NCBI GenBank assembly: GCA_028718575.1
Contig: JAQULN010000094.1
Coordinates: 418-9,022, forward strand
Length of the DNA: 8,605 nucleotides
From: Candidatus Krumholzibacteriia bacterium
Lineage (GTDB): Bacteria; Krumholzibacteriota; Krumholzibacteriia; LZORAL124-64-63
Direction of reading: 5' to 3'
Positions 1 through 7,178 of this stretch are shown piece by piece. The first letter of the stretch is position 1, and each line of letters opens with the position of its first letter. Position numbers and translations under genes: made by a program. Below the pieces are notes generated by a model, which was given only the letters and a program-made list of their open reading frames with translations, made no database searches and was not told where the DNA came from.

Positions 1-561
1 GAGATTGCGCACGAGGATTCCCAGCCGGGTCCGGTCGTGTAGGACAGCGAGCAAGGCAGCGTCCACGCCGACCGCGGTCGCGCTGCCCGGGTCCAGGCCG
101 CTGATCGTCTGGCCGAACTCCAGGCGATAGACATTCAGCCCGTAGCCGAACGACACCGAGGAGTGCAGATCCCGGTAGAGGTAGATACCGTGCGCGAAGG
201 TGAAAGTGGACTCCTTGAGTAGGTCCGTGTTCTCGTACTCCACCTTGAATTGGCGGAAGCCGAAACCCGCGTAACCCAACCGCCCCGGCAGGCGCTGGGC
301 GGCGCCCAGAACGTAGAGCCGGCTGAAGTCCAGGCCGAACGGCTGCGTATAGCTCAGGGCCACGCTGCCGGCCCCCTGCGTTTCGATGAGGCCGGCGGGA
401 TTCAAGAAGCCGCCGAAGGCCGCGTCCGGCACGGCGACGCCGGTCTCGCCCATGGCGCGGGCGCGCGGGCTGACCGACAGGTTCTCGAACGACGCCAGCG
501 CAGGCGCGGCCGTCACCGCGAGCAGCGCCGCCAGCAGGATCGTTGCAGTTTTGCGGTCCAT
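1..561 (-). CDS. PorV/PorQ-like outer-membrane beta-barrel protein, N-terminal part (C-terminus beyond left edge)
   Basis: The 187 codons visible begin with ATG at 561 and stay open to base 1. Residues 1-23 form a clear signal peptide (basic MDRK, hydrophobic core, ALA cleavage motif at 21-23). Next comes the block typical of PorV/PorQ and UPF0164-type barrels: RARAMGETGVAVPD at about 33-46, then N54-P55-A56-G57 (the family's 'NPAGL'). After it run alternating aromatic/polar stretches ending in aromatics, as expected for short-turn beta strands. In T9SS organisms, PorV is an outer-membrane shuttle that binds the C-terminal domain of cargo and delivers it to the attachment complex; other family members have unknown roles. 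The gene starts 12 nt after the stop of the repeat protein, with a GAGGGA ribosome site at 567-572, so it is almost certainly co-transcribed with it. The fold family is quite secure; the specific PorV role is inferred. Confidence 0.8.
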   Translation of the reverse strand, partial: MDRKTATILLAALLAVTAAPALASFENLSVSPRARAMGETGVAVPDAAFGGFLNPAGLIETQGAGSVALSYTQPFGLDFSRLYVLGAAQRLPGRLGYAGFGFRQFKVEYENTDLLKESTFTFAHGIYLYRDLHSSVSFGYGLNVYRLEFGQTISGLDPGSATAVGVDAALLAVLHDRTRLGILVRNL

Positions 562-573
562 CCTTGTCCCTCG

Positions 574-3500
574 CTACTTCAGGCGCGTGGCCACGACCAC
601 GGGCGCGGTCTTGATGGTTCTCTTGCCGGTGGCCGGGTCCACCGCTTGCAAGTGGATCACATACATGCCGGCGCGAACTCGTTCGAAGGTCGAGTCGCGG
701 CCGTCCCAACGGACTTCCGCCGGCGCCCGGCCGTTGTAGCGGCTGTCGTATAGCGACAGCACGAGGCGGCCGTCGAGGTCGAAAATGCGGAGTTTGGTCT
801 CGTGCCGCGAGTTCGTGGTGAAAGAGAAGACGAACTCCTCCAAATCGGGCAGGAAGGTCTTCGGCGGCACCGTCAGCGTCACCCCGCCGGCGACGCCGCC
901 GCCGTCCCGCGGTCGTGCCGGGTCGTAGGCTCGGATCGCAAACGTGCTGGGCAACGGTTCACCCACTTCGTCGCGCCCGGCCACGCCGTTGCCCGGCGGG
1001 CCGGGTTGGCCGGTTTCGTCCATATCGATGCGATGGTAGGAAGAGCCGAACGCCGGGATCTCCAAGAACGGTTGTTGGCTCGTTACCGCCGTCTCGTTCT
1101 GATAGGTTTCACCGCCGATCGTCACGCCCGTCTTGCTGAAGCGATTGCTGGCGACGTTGCCCCAGAAGAACACGTCGACGTCCGTCACGAGATTACTCAC
1201 GCCGTCCCAGTAATAGAGCACGATGGTCTCGGACGTGTTGGTCAACGTCGGCGGATTCTGGTCTGAAGAGCCCACGATGCTGTTCGGCCCGTCGACATCG
1301 CCGAAGACGGGCCGCATGCGCGGCGCCGGTCCGGTGCCGAACAGCTCCAGATGCGGCAGGAATCCAAAGTGGTCGTAGTAGGGCAGCGAACCGGCGATCG
1401 ACACCACGATGGTATCGCCGGCGGCAATCGTGAAGCCGTTGGGAAAGCGCGCGTGAAAATCGTAGAAGTCGCCGCCGCCGATCGTGCTCTGGGACGGGCT
1501 GCCTTCGGCGATGCGCCAGTAGTATTGGCTGCCGGTCGCATAGATAGCGTCGGTCAGGTAGTAATCGCTCAGATCGACGGCGAAGCCGTTGGGATTGGCG
1601 ATCTCGACGTATTCCTGATCGGTGCCCAGGATCGAGATCTCGGTGATCAGCAGCTTGTGCGCCTCGCCGGGCTCGGGCGGGTCGGCGATGGTGACGGCCT
1701 CGGTTCCGCCGCCGGCAGGATAGACCGCCTCGCCGCCGCCCTGATCGCCGACCACGACGCGCCAGGCGATCACCGTGCCGGCCGGAAACTCGCCGAGGTT
1801 CGCCTCCCAGTAGCCGCCTCCGGCGTCGACCGCTTCGAGGCTGAGCTCCGCGCCGCCGTCGACGGTGTAGTAGACCGTGACCGCGCTGATCGGTTCGGAA
1901 CCGGCCTGAACGCGAATCCGCAGGGTGACATCGCCCTCGCTGTACGGGTTCTGCACGCTGGCCGAGAGGATCTGCGGCGGCCCCTCCGCGGACGGTTGCG
2001 CCGGATCGTACGCCAGGATCGCAAACGTGCTGGGCAATGGCTCGCCCACCTCGTCGCGGGCGTCGACGCCGTTGCCCGGCGGTCCGGGCTGGCCGGTCTC
2101 GTTCATGTCGACGCGGTGGTAGGAGGAGCCGAAATCAGGCACCGTCAGGAACGGTTGCTGGCTTTCGACCGCCGTTTCGTTCTGGTACGTCTCGCCGCCG
2201 ACTGTGACACCGGTCTTGCAGAAACGGGCGCTGACCGTGGTGCCCCAGAAGAAGACGTCGATATCCGTCACCAGATCGCTCTCGCCGTCCCAGTAGTAGA
2301 GCACGACGACCTCGGAGGTGTTGGTCAACGTCGGCGGGTTCTGGGCGGACGAGCCGACGATGCTGTTCGGCCCGTCGATATCGCCGAAGACCGGCCGCAT
2401 GCGCGGCGCCGGGCCGGTGCCGAACAGCTCCAGATCCGGGTAGAAGCCGAAGTGATTGAAGAACGGCGTCGAACCGGCGATCGACACCACGATCGAGCCG
2501 CCGGCGGCGATGGTGAAGCCGTCGGGAAAGCGCGCGTGGAAATCGTAGAAATCGCCGCCGCCGACGGTCGTCTGGCTCGGGCTCCCCTCCGCGATACGCC
2601 AGTAGAACTGGTTGCCGGTCGCGTAGACGGCATCGGTCAGATAGTAGTCGCTGAGATCAACGGCCACGTCGGTGGGGTTGTAGATCTCCACGAACTCCTG
2701 GTCGGTGCCGAGGGTCGCGATCTCGGTGATCAGCAACTTGTAGGCCGTCCCTGGTTCGGACGGCTCGCTCACCGTGAACTCCAGCGTGCCGCCGCCCTCG
2801 GGCCAGACCGCCTCGCCGTCGCCTGCGTCGCTCGCGACCAGGCGCCAGGCGATCTCGGTGCCCGCGGTGTGCTGGCCGAAACCCGCCTCCCAGTAGCCGC
2901 CGCCCGCGTCGCTGGCGGCCTCGTCCTGTTCTACGCCGCCATTGACGCTGTAATACAGAGTGACCGTGTCGATCGCCTCGGACCCGGGCTGGACCTGCGC
3001 GCGCACCGTGATCTCCGCGCCGGCCGTGGCATTGAGCACGCTGGCCGAGAGGATCTCCAGCGGCGCTTGTTCCGGCAACTGCCCGGGAGTGTAGTCAGCC
3101 ACGGTGAAGGTGCTCATGAACGGCTCGCCCACCTCGTCGCGGGCGTCGACGCCGTTGCCCGGCGGGCCTGGCTGGCCGGTCTCGGTCAGGCTGATCCGGT
3201 GGTAGGACGAGCCGAACGCCGTGCTCGTGGTGATCGGCTGTTGGTTCTCAACGGTTGTTTCATCCTGGTACGTCGCCTCGCCGACCGTAACGCCCGTCTT
3301 GGTGAAGCGGGTGTTGGTGCTGGTGCCCCAGAAGAACACGTCGATGTCGGTGACCAGATCGCTCGCGCCGTCCCAGTAGTAGAGGACCAGACTCTCGGAC
3401 GCGTTGGTCAACAGCGGCGCGGTGGAACCCACGATACTGTTCGCCCCTTCCGGATCGCCGAAGACCGGGCGCATCTTCGTCGCCGGACCGGTCCCTTGCA

Positions 3501-3939
3501 GTTCCAGATCGGGATTGACGCCGAAGTGATTGAAGAACGGCGTCGAACCGGCGACCGAGATGACGATCACCTCGCCGGCGGGCACAACATAGCCATCGGG
3601 AAAGCGCGCGTGAAAATCGTTGAACACGCCGCCGCCGATCGTGGCGGCCGACGGGCTGCCTTCGGTGATGCGCCAATAGAACTGGTTATCCGGCGCATGG
3701 ATGGCGTCGGTCAGGTAGTAATCGCTGAGATCGACATCGACCGCGTTGGGATTGTAGATCTCGATGAACTCCTGATCGGTACCCTGAACCGCAACCTCGG
3801 TGATCAGCAGTTTCACCGCCTCGCCGGTCTGCCTGGGTCGAGCGTCCTGGGCCAGGGCCGCGATCGGCCACAGCAAGATGAGCACCAGCGCCGGCACCAG
3901 GCCCGGTCGCCGCTGCAGGAATCTCCGCACTCGAGACAT
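574..3939 (-). CDS. Large secreted protein with three lamin-tail-domain modules, two Ig-like linkers and a FlgD-like/T9SS-type C-terminal domain
   Basis: This 1121-residue protein starts at ATG 3939, preceded by GGGAGAG seven bases upstream. The frame is open for 172 more codons, but those overlap the divergent hydrolase gene and would bury the signal peptide. Residues 1-30 form the signal peptide (MSRVRR, hydrophobic core, cleavage after A28-L29-A30). Three lamin-tail-like modules follow at about 43-286, 401-647 and 762-1008. Each opens with KLLITE, then 'EFIEIYNP' and 'LSDYYLTDA', has a YYWDG...DVFFWG block, and closes with TGQPGPPGNGV. Modules 1-2 and 2-3 are joined by Ig/Fn3-like linkers at about 295-391 and 656-751, each containing DAGGGYWEA. 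Residues 1020-1121 look like a FlgD-Ig or T9SS type A sorting domain (LRIFDLDGRLV, WDGRD, RAGMYVIHL). Lamin-tail domains in bacterial exported proteins are thought to bind ligands or partners at the surface; the substrate here is unknown. The mature chain is acidic and Gly/Asp-rich, with a single Cys (C573). It is first in an operon with the PorV-like barrel. Confidence 0.9.
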   Translation of the reverse strand: MSRVRRFLQRRPGLVPALVLILLWPIAALAQDARPRQTGEAVKLLITEVAVQGTDQEFIEIYNPNAVDVDLSDYYLTDAIHAPDNQFYWRITEGSPSAATIGGGVFNDFHARFPDGYVVPAGEVIVISVAGSTPFFNHFGVNPDLELQGTGPATKMRPVFGDPEGANSIVGSTAPLLTNASESLVLYYWDGASDLVTDIDVFFWGTSTNTRFTKTGVTVGEATYQDETTVENQQPITTSTAFGSSYHRISLTETGQPGPPGNGVDARDEVGEPFMSTFTVADYTPGQLPEQAPLEILSASVLNATAGAEITVRAQVQPGSEAIDTVTLYYSVNGGVEQDEAASDAGGGYWEAGFGQHTAGTEIAWRLVASDAGDGEAVWPEGGGTLEFTVSEPSEPGTAYKLLITEIATLGTDQEFVEIYNPTDVAVDLSDYYLTDAVYATGNQFYWRIAEGSPSQTTVGGGDFYDFHARFPDGFTIAAGGSIVVSIAGSTPFFNHFGFYPDLELFGTGPAPRMRPVFGDIDGPNSIVGSSAQNPPTLTNTSEVVVLYYWDGESDLVTDIDVFFWGTTVSARFCKTGVTVGGETYQNETAVESQQPFLTVPDFGSSYHRVDMNETGQPGPPGNGVDARDEVGEPLPSTFAILAYDPAQPSAEGPPQILSASVQNPYSEGDVTLRIRVQAGSEPISAVTVYYTVDGGAELSLEAVDAGGGYWEANLGEFPAGTVIAWRVVVGDQGGGEAVYPAGGGTEAVTIADPPEPGEAHKLLITEISILGTDQEYVEIANPNGFAVDLSDYYLTDAIYATGSQYYWRIAEGSPSQSTIGGGDFYDFHARFPNGFTIAAGDTIVVSIAGSLPYYDHFGFLPHLELFGTGPAPRMRPVFGDVDGPNSIVGSSDQNPPTLTNTSETIVLYYWDGVSNLVTDVDVFFWGNVASNRFSKTGVTIGGETYQNETAVTSQQPFLEIPAFGSSYHRIDMDETGQPGPPGNGVAGRDEVGEPLPSTFAIRAYDPARPRDGGGVAGGVTLTVPPKTFLPDLEEFVFSFTTNSRHETKLRIFDLDGRLVLSLYDSRYNGRAPAEVRWDGRDSTFERVRAGMYVIHLQAVDPATGKRTIKTAPVVVATRLK
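916..3813 (-). repeat. In-frame coding repeat: three lamin-tail modules, unit length about 1.07-1.08 kb
   Basis: Unit 1 covers 3813-2740 (358 codons), unit 2 covers 2739-1657 (361 codons), and unit 3 covers 1656-916 (247 codons, lacking the Ig-like linker). Units 2 and 3 align without a gap over 247 residues, and by hand I count about 204 identical positions (roughly 83%). Unit 1 is visibly more divergent, for example in the stretch after 'IVGS', where it lacks the QNPP segment. The pattern suggests an older duplication followed by a more recent 2/3 duplication or gene conversion. Confidence 0.85.
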
Positions 3940-3946
3940 GGAGGCA

Positions 3947-3953
3947 CTCTCCC
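3947..3953 (-). promoter_or_regulatory. Ribosome binding site fixing the start of the repeat protein
   Basis: On the minus strand GGGAGAG lies seven bases before ATG 3939. It selects this ATG over the 172-codon in-frame extension upstream. The choice is supported independently by the signal peptide that begins exactly there. Confidence 0.7.
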
Positions 3954-3971
3954 GTAGGGTTCTGGCGTCAG

Positions 3972-4006
3972 CGGGCGCCGGGCGCCCGGTACCCGGCCGC
4001 GGCCGG
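3972..4006. promoter_or_regulatory. Two adjacent GC-rich palindromes in the leader of the repeat-protein gene
   Basis: Bases 3972-3988 have two perfectly complementary 8-base arms (CGGGCGCC / GGCGCCCG) around one central base. Bases 3993-4006 are a perfect 14-base palindrome, CCGGCCGCGGCCGG. Both lie 33-67 bases upstream of the ATG at 3939, probably in the 5' untranslated region of that minus-strand operon. They could form leader RNA structure or be protein sites. High local GC makes chance palindromes easier, so function is unproven. Confidence 0.35.
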
Positions 4007-4039
4007 AGGCGAGGTAACGGCGACAGTACCGCCAGCGAG

Positions 4040-4105
4040 CTAGAAAAATCAAGCCTCCAACTCGTAAAAATCCTCGAAGACAGGATATCTTGTATCCTGA
4101 CCCGC
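4040..4105. promoter_or_regulatory. AT-rich divergent promoter region with a perfect inverted repeat
   Basis: This is the only clearly AT-rich stretch between the divergent genes starting at 3939 (minus) and 4172 (plus), and the likeliest place for both promoters. It contains CAGGATATCTTGTATCCTG at 4081-4099: 7-base arms CAGGATA / TATCCTG around TCTTG. Such a dyad without a following T-run fits an operator better than a terminator. I could not fix convincing -35/-10 pairs for either gene. Confidence 0.45.
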
Positions 4106-4171
4106 CGCGGTACAGTATCGAGCGGACGGGCAGCCGGAAACCACGACTGCATCACGGAAAGCGATCTCGCC

Positions 4172-5671
4172 ATGCTCGATGATCCGTTCGCATCCCTCGT
4201 GCGCCGGCAGGTGCGGCACGCCCGCCTGCTGCGAGTCGGACGCACGCTGCTGCGGCCGCTGCAGCCGTCGCGGCTCGGCCGGCGCCGCGAGGGGCCGCCG
4301 AATCTGGTGCTGATCGGTGTCGATACGCTGCGGCGCGACCACGTGACCGCAGCGTTGACTCCGCACCTGCAGCGCCTCGCGGCCGACGGGGTCGACTTCA
4401 GCGACGTGACGTCGCCCGCGCCGTGGACCCTGCCCGCGTTCGCCGGCGCGCTCACCGGCCTCGCGCCGTCGTTGCACGGCGCTCAACTCGTGGGCGAGGT
4501 CCGTAACATGGACACGCAACCGCCCCGACGCCTGCGCGACGACGCCGGCACCCTCGCGCGCCACCTGGGCCGCCGCGGCTACGCGACCTGCGCCTTCTAC
4601 GCCAACCAGTTCTTCGCCTTCGGGCTCGCGGAGAGCTTCCAAACCCACCGCTACCTCAACCTGCGGGCCGACGATCTCTTGGCGACAGCCGCCGACTGGA
4701 TTCGGCGGCACGCCGACCGCCCGTTCTTCTGCTTCGTGCTCTTGAACGACCCCCACGAGCCCACGACCCCCCCTCCCGATCTGCTCGCAGACGAACTCGC
4801 GGCGCTCGAGTTGCCGCCGGCCGCGCCGCAGGAACTGCGGCACCTGGCCCGCTGGGGCGACCCCGCCCGGCCCGAAGCGCACCTCGGCCTGTGCGGCTGG
4901 CCGCTGCCCGCTGCCGCGCAGCGCTCACGCGAGCTCAAGCGCGCCGTCTATCGCGCGACCGTGCGGGCCAGCGACCGCGCCATCGGCCGCTTCGCCGACC
5001 GCCTGGACCGCTGGGGGCTCGGCGCGCACACCCTGCTGACCGTGTTCAGCGACCACGGCGAGGAATTCTGCGACCACGCCGCCGAGGCCTGCGCCTGGGA
5101 CCACGATCCGCGCCGGGTGCGCGGCATCGGGCACGGCCACACGCAGTTCCAGGAGTTGTTGCACGTGCCCTGGGTGAGTTGGGGCGCCGGCGTGCCGGCG
5201 CACGGGCCGATCGCGCGGCCCGTCTCGCTGCTGGACCTGGCGCCGACCCTGGCCGACTGGCTGAGCTGTGGTCCGTTGCCCCTGCCGGCGGTCGAGATCG
5301 ACGGACTTGTGGGGCGCTCGCAGGCCGGCCGCGACGCGGCGGCGAGCGGCGAGGTCCGCACACTGCTCGCGGAGGCCTGCGCCTTCGGGCCGGACATCGT
5401 CGCCGTGCGGCAAGACGGCTGGAAGCTGATCGCCCACCGCGACGGGCGCGTGCTGGGTCTGTATGACCTGGCCGCCGATCCCCGCGAACGCGACGATCGG
5501 CACGCGGCGGAGCCGGAGCGCCTGCGGCGCCTGCAAACGGTGCTCGCGGCCTGGCGAACCAAGCTGCCCGCAACGGCGGCCCGCGGGCCGACAGACGCCG
5601 CCAATGGCGGCTGGTCGCAACTCGACAGCGAGGTCCGCAAGCGGCTGAAGGACCTCGGCTACGGCGAGTAG
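4172..5671 (+). CDS. Sulfatase-like hydrolase of the alkaline phosphatase superfamily, Thr nucleophile variant
   Basis: A 499-residue protein, normal length for the family. ATG 4172 is chosen because upstream codons in the frame look non-coding and GGAAAG lies 10 bases before it. The fold is recognised from NLVLIGVDTLRRDH (44-57, metal ligand D51), SPAPWTLPAFAGALTG (81-96), NDPHEP (192-197), FSDHGEEF (292-299, ligands D294 and H295), GHGHTQFQELLHVP (320-333, H323) and the common C-terminal ending 'RLKDLGYGE'. Where formylglycine sulfatases have C/S-x-P-x-R, this protein has T86-L-P-A-F, and only one Asp in the first metal motif. That resembles the Thr-nucleophile members of the superfamily (phosphodiesterases, phosphotransferases) rather than true sulfatases. 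There is no signal peptide or membrane segment; the N-terminus is Arg-rich, so it is probably cytoplasmic. The substrate is unknown. It is divergent from the repeat-protein operon and converges on the cytochrome gene. Confidence 0.85.
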   Translation: MLDDPFASLVRRQVRHARLLRVGRTLLRPLQPSRLGRRREGPPNLVLIGVDTLRRDHVTAALTPHLQRLAADGVDFSDVTSPAPWTLPAFAGALTGLAPSLHGAQLVGEVRNMDTQPPRRLRDDAGTLARHLGRRGYATCAFYANQFFAFGLAESFQTHRYLNLRADDLLATAADWIRRHADRPFFCFVLLNDPHEPTTPPPDLLADELAALELPPAAPQELRHLARWGDPARPEAHLGLCGWPLPAAAQRSRELKRAVYRATVRASDRAIGRFADRLDRWGLGAHTLLTVFSDHGEEFCDHAAEACAWDHDPRRVRGIGHGHTQFQELLHVPWVSWGAGVPAHGPIARPVSLLDLAPTLADWLSCGPLPLPAVEIDGLVGRSQAGRDAAASGEVRTLLAEACAFGPDIVAVRQDGWKLIAHRDGRVLGLYDLAADPRERDDRHAAEPERLRRLQTVLAAWRTKLPATAARGPTDAANGGWSQLDSEVRKRLKDLGYGE

Positions 5672-5678
5672 CGGACGC

Positions 5679-7178
5679 TCACCGGCGCAGGAACGCCTCC
5701 GCGGTGATGCCCTGCAAACCATCCCAGTTGCGCTCTTCCATGGCCAGCACCGCGTGGCACGCGTCGCAGTCCGTGGTGATCATCGCACCGGTCGCGGCCT
5801 CGTGCCGCCCGTCGTGGCAGCGGAAGCAGCCGCCGGTGCCGAACTCGCCGAACTCGTCGAAGTGCGATAGATGGCTCGGATACGTGTTCCAGGTGATGCG
5901 CATGCGCGGCCAGACGTTGCGCTCGAGGATCGCCGCGAGCGCGGCGGCCGTCGCCGGCAACGACGCTTCCAAGGCGGCCAGGTCGCCGGGATATTCGGCG
6001 GCGTAGATCGCGCGCAGGCGGTCGGCGACGAGCGCGGCCGTGTCGCTGTCGGGCTCGATTTCGCGCAACACGCGCTCGGCTTGCCGCCGCAGCCACGGCA
6101 CCGCCGAGTCGAGCTTGCCTGTCGCGAGCGCCAGGTCGACCGCGCGGTGCGGCAGGTCGTAGATGTGAGTCGGCCGGTTGTGGCAGTCGAGGCAGTCCAT
6201 CACGCGCCAGGAGCCTTGTCGCTCGTGCTGATCGGCATCGTCGCGCAGGTAACGGATCTCGCCGGCGGGCGTGCTCTGGACGACCTCGACGATCTCCAGC
6301 CGCTCGCGGTCGACATGCCGGTAGCGGACCTCGTTGCCGGGATCGACGTGCCAGTGGATGCCGCTGGCTGTGCCGGCCGCGGCGCCGCCCGGCCCGCCGA
6401 CGTGCAGGACCAGCGCGGTCGTCTGCGCCGAATTGTCCCGGTCGCCGGCATAGCGCTGGTACGTGACCAGCCGCGAGCCGTGGAACTTGGCCGGCCAGTG
6501 GCAAACCTCGCACGTTTCGCGCGCCGGACGCAGGTTCTCGACCGGTGTCGGGATCGGCCGGTGGAAATCATCGCTCAACACGGCGAAAACCTGGCGGATG
6601 CCCGAGAGCTTCGCGCGCACGAACCAGTCGGCTCCCGGCCCGATGTGGCAGTCGACACACTTGACGTTGGCATGGGGCGAACTGGCATGCGCCGTCGCTT
6701 CCGGGATCATGACCTCGTGGCAGACATAGGAGCAGAACTGGTTGGAGTCGGTGTAGTGGTAGGCCTCGTAGCTGAACAGACCGATGCCGATCAACAGGAC
6801 GAAGGTGCCGCCGGCCACCAGCACGGCGCGCCGCACCACGTCCTTGCCGGCAAACATGGTCTCGGTGTGCACCCGGCCGTCGCGCTTCTCCCGTGCGCGT
6901 CGCAGCAGGTTGCCGAGCACGAGCAGCACCAGTCCGCCGCTGAGGAGCACCGGCAGGATCATAAAACCGATCAGGTCGACGTACGGATTGGATTCGCGCC
7001 CGACGAGCATGTTGTAGAGGTAGAGAAAGAACATCAAGACCAGCAGGAAGACCGCGACCAGGGCGATCATGCTGCCCGCGGCGGACACCCAGTTGTCCCA
7101 GAAGATGGGCAAACGCTTCTTGTACCAGGCGCGGAATCGTTGCTGGAAAGAGCGCGCGGGCGCGTCGCCTGTCGTCAT
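5679..7178 (-). CDS. NapC/NirT-type inner-membrane multiheme cytochrome c (ImcH-like)
   Basis: A 499-residue protein from ATG 7178, with a strong GGAGGT ribosome site 8 bases upstream. It has three hydrophobic segments at about 33-58, 66-92 and 115-137, then a periplasmic heme domain. Heme attachment motifs are C149-x3-C153-H154, C174VDCH, C223EVCH, C329LDCH, C451FRCH and C471DACH: one CX3CH and five CXXCH, so six predicted hemes. The first motif is followed by M157, the CHxxM arrangement of NapC/NrfH-type quinol-oxidising hemes. The block 'SPHANVKCVDCHIGPGA', then PTPVENLRPARETCEVCHWP, is characteristic of the ImcH-like subgroup. Geobacter ImcH moves electrons from menaquinol to periplasmic carriers during respiration of high-potential extracellular acceptors. 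Family membership is strong; the ImcH-like physiological role is inferred. Its stop lies 7 nt from that of the opposing hydrolase. Confidence 0.9.
   Translation of the reverse strand: MTTGDAPARSFQQRFRAWYKKRLPIFWDNWVSAAGSMIALVAVFLLVLMFFLYLYNMLVGRESNPYVDLIGFMILPVLLSGGLVLLVLGNLLRRAREKRDGRVHTETMFAGKDVVRRAVLVAGGTFVLLIGIGLFSYEAYHYTDSNQFCSYVCHEVMIPEATAHASSPHANVKCVDCHIGPGADWFVRAKLSGIRQVFAVLSDDFHRPIPTPVENLRPARETCEVCHWPAKFHGSRLVTYQRYAGDRDNSAQTTALVLHVGGPGGAAAGTASGIHWHVDPGNEVRYRHVDRERLEIVEVVQSTPAGEIRYLRDDADQHERQGSWRVMDCLDCHNRPTHIYDLPHRAVDLALATGKLDSAVPWLRRQAERVLREIEPDSDTAALVADRLRAIYAAEYPGDLAALEASLPATAAALAAILERNVWPRMRITWNTYPSHLSHFDEFGEFGTGGCFRCHDGRHEAATGAMITTDCDACHAVLAMEERNWDGLQGITAEAFLRR

Noticed and set aside
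250..753. Plus-strand frames of 167 and 117 codons near the left edge.
   Set aside because: Both are antisense to the PorV-like gene and the end of the repeat protein. They lack ribosome sites or recognisable motifs.
1000..3210. PGPPGNG segments as possible collagen-like repeats.
   Set aside because: Only one short copy occurs per lamin-tail module, with no run of Gly-x-y triplets, so there is no collagen-like domain.
1351..3957. An 868-codon open frame on the plus strand, antisense to the repeat protein.
   Set aside because: It mirrors the repeat protein codon for codon and repeats with the same period. It has no signal, domain or ribosome site. Long antisense frames are expected in GC-rich genes with strong G/C third-position use, and the minus-strand product has clear domains.
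3800..4171. An upstream in-frame extension of the hydrolase to 3800.
   Set aside because: It would overlap the 5' end of the repeat-protein gene and the whole divergent promoter region, and the translated part has no family similarity. Recognisable sequence begins near residue 42 of the 4172 start.
3940..4455. A 172-residue N-terminal extension of the repeat protein on the minus strand.
   Set aside because: It overlaps the start of the divergent hydrolase gene, is Arg/Ser-rich like an antisense artefact, and would place the signal peptide internally. The ATG at 3939 has a good ribosome site.
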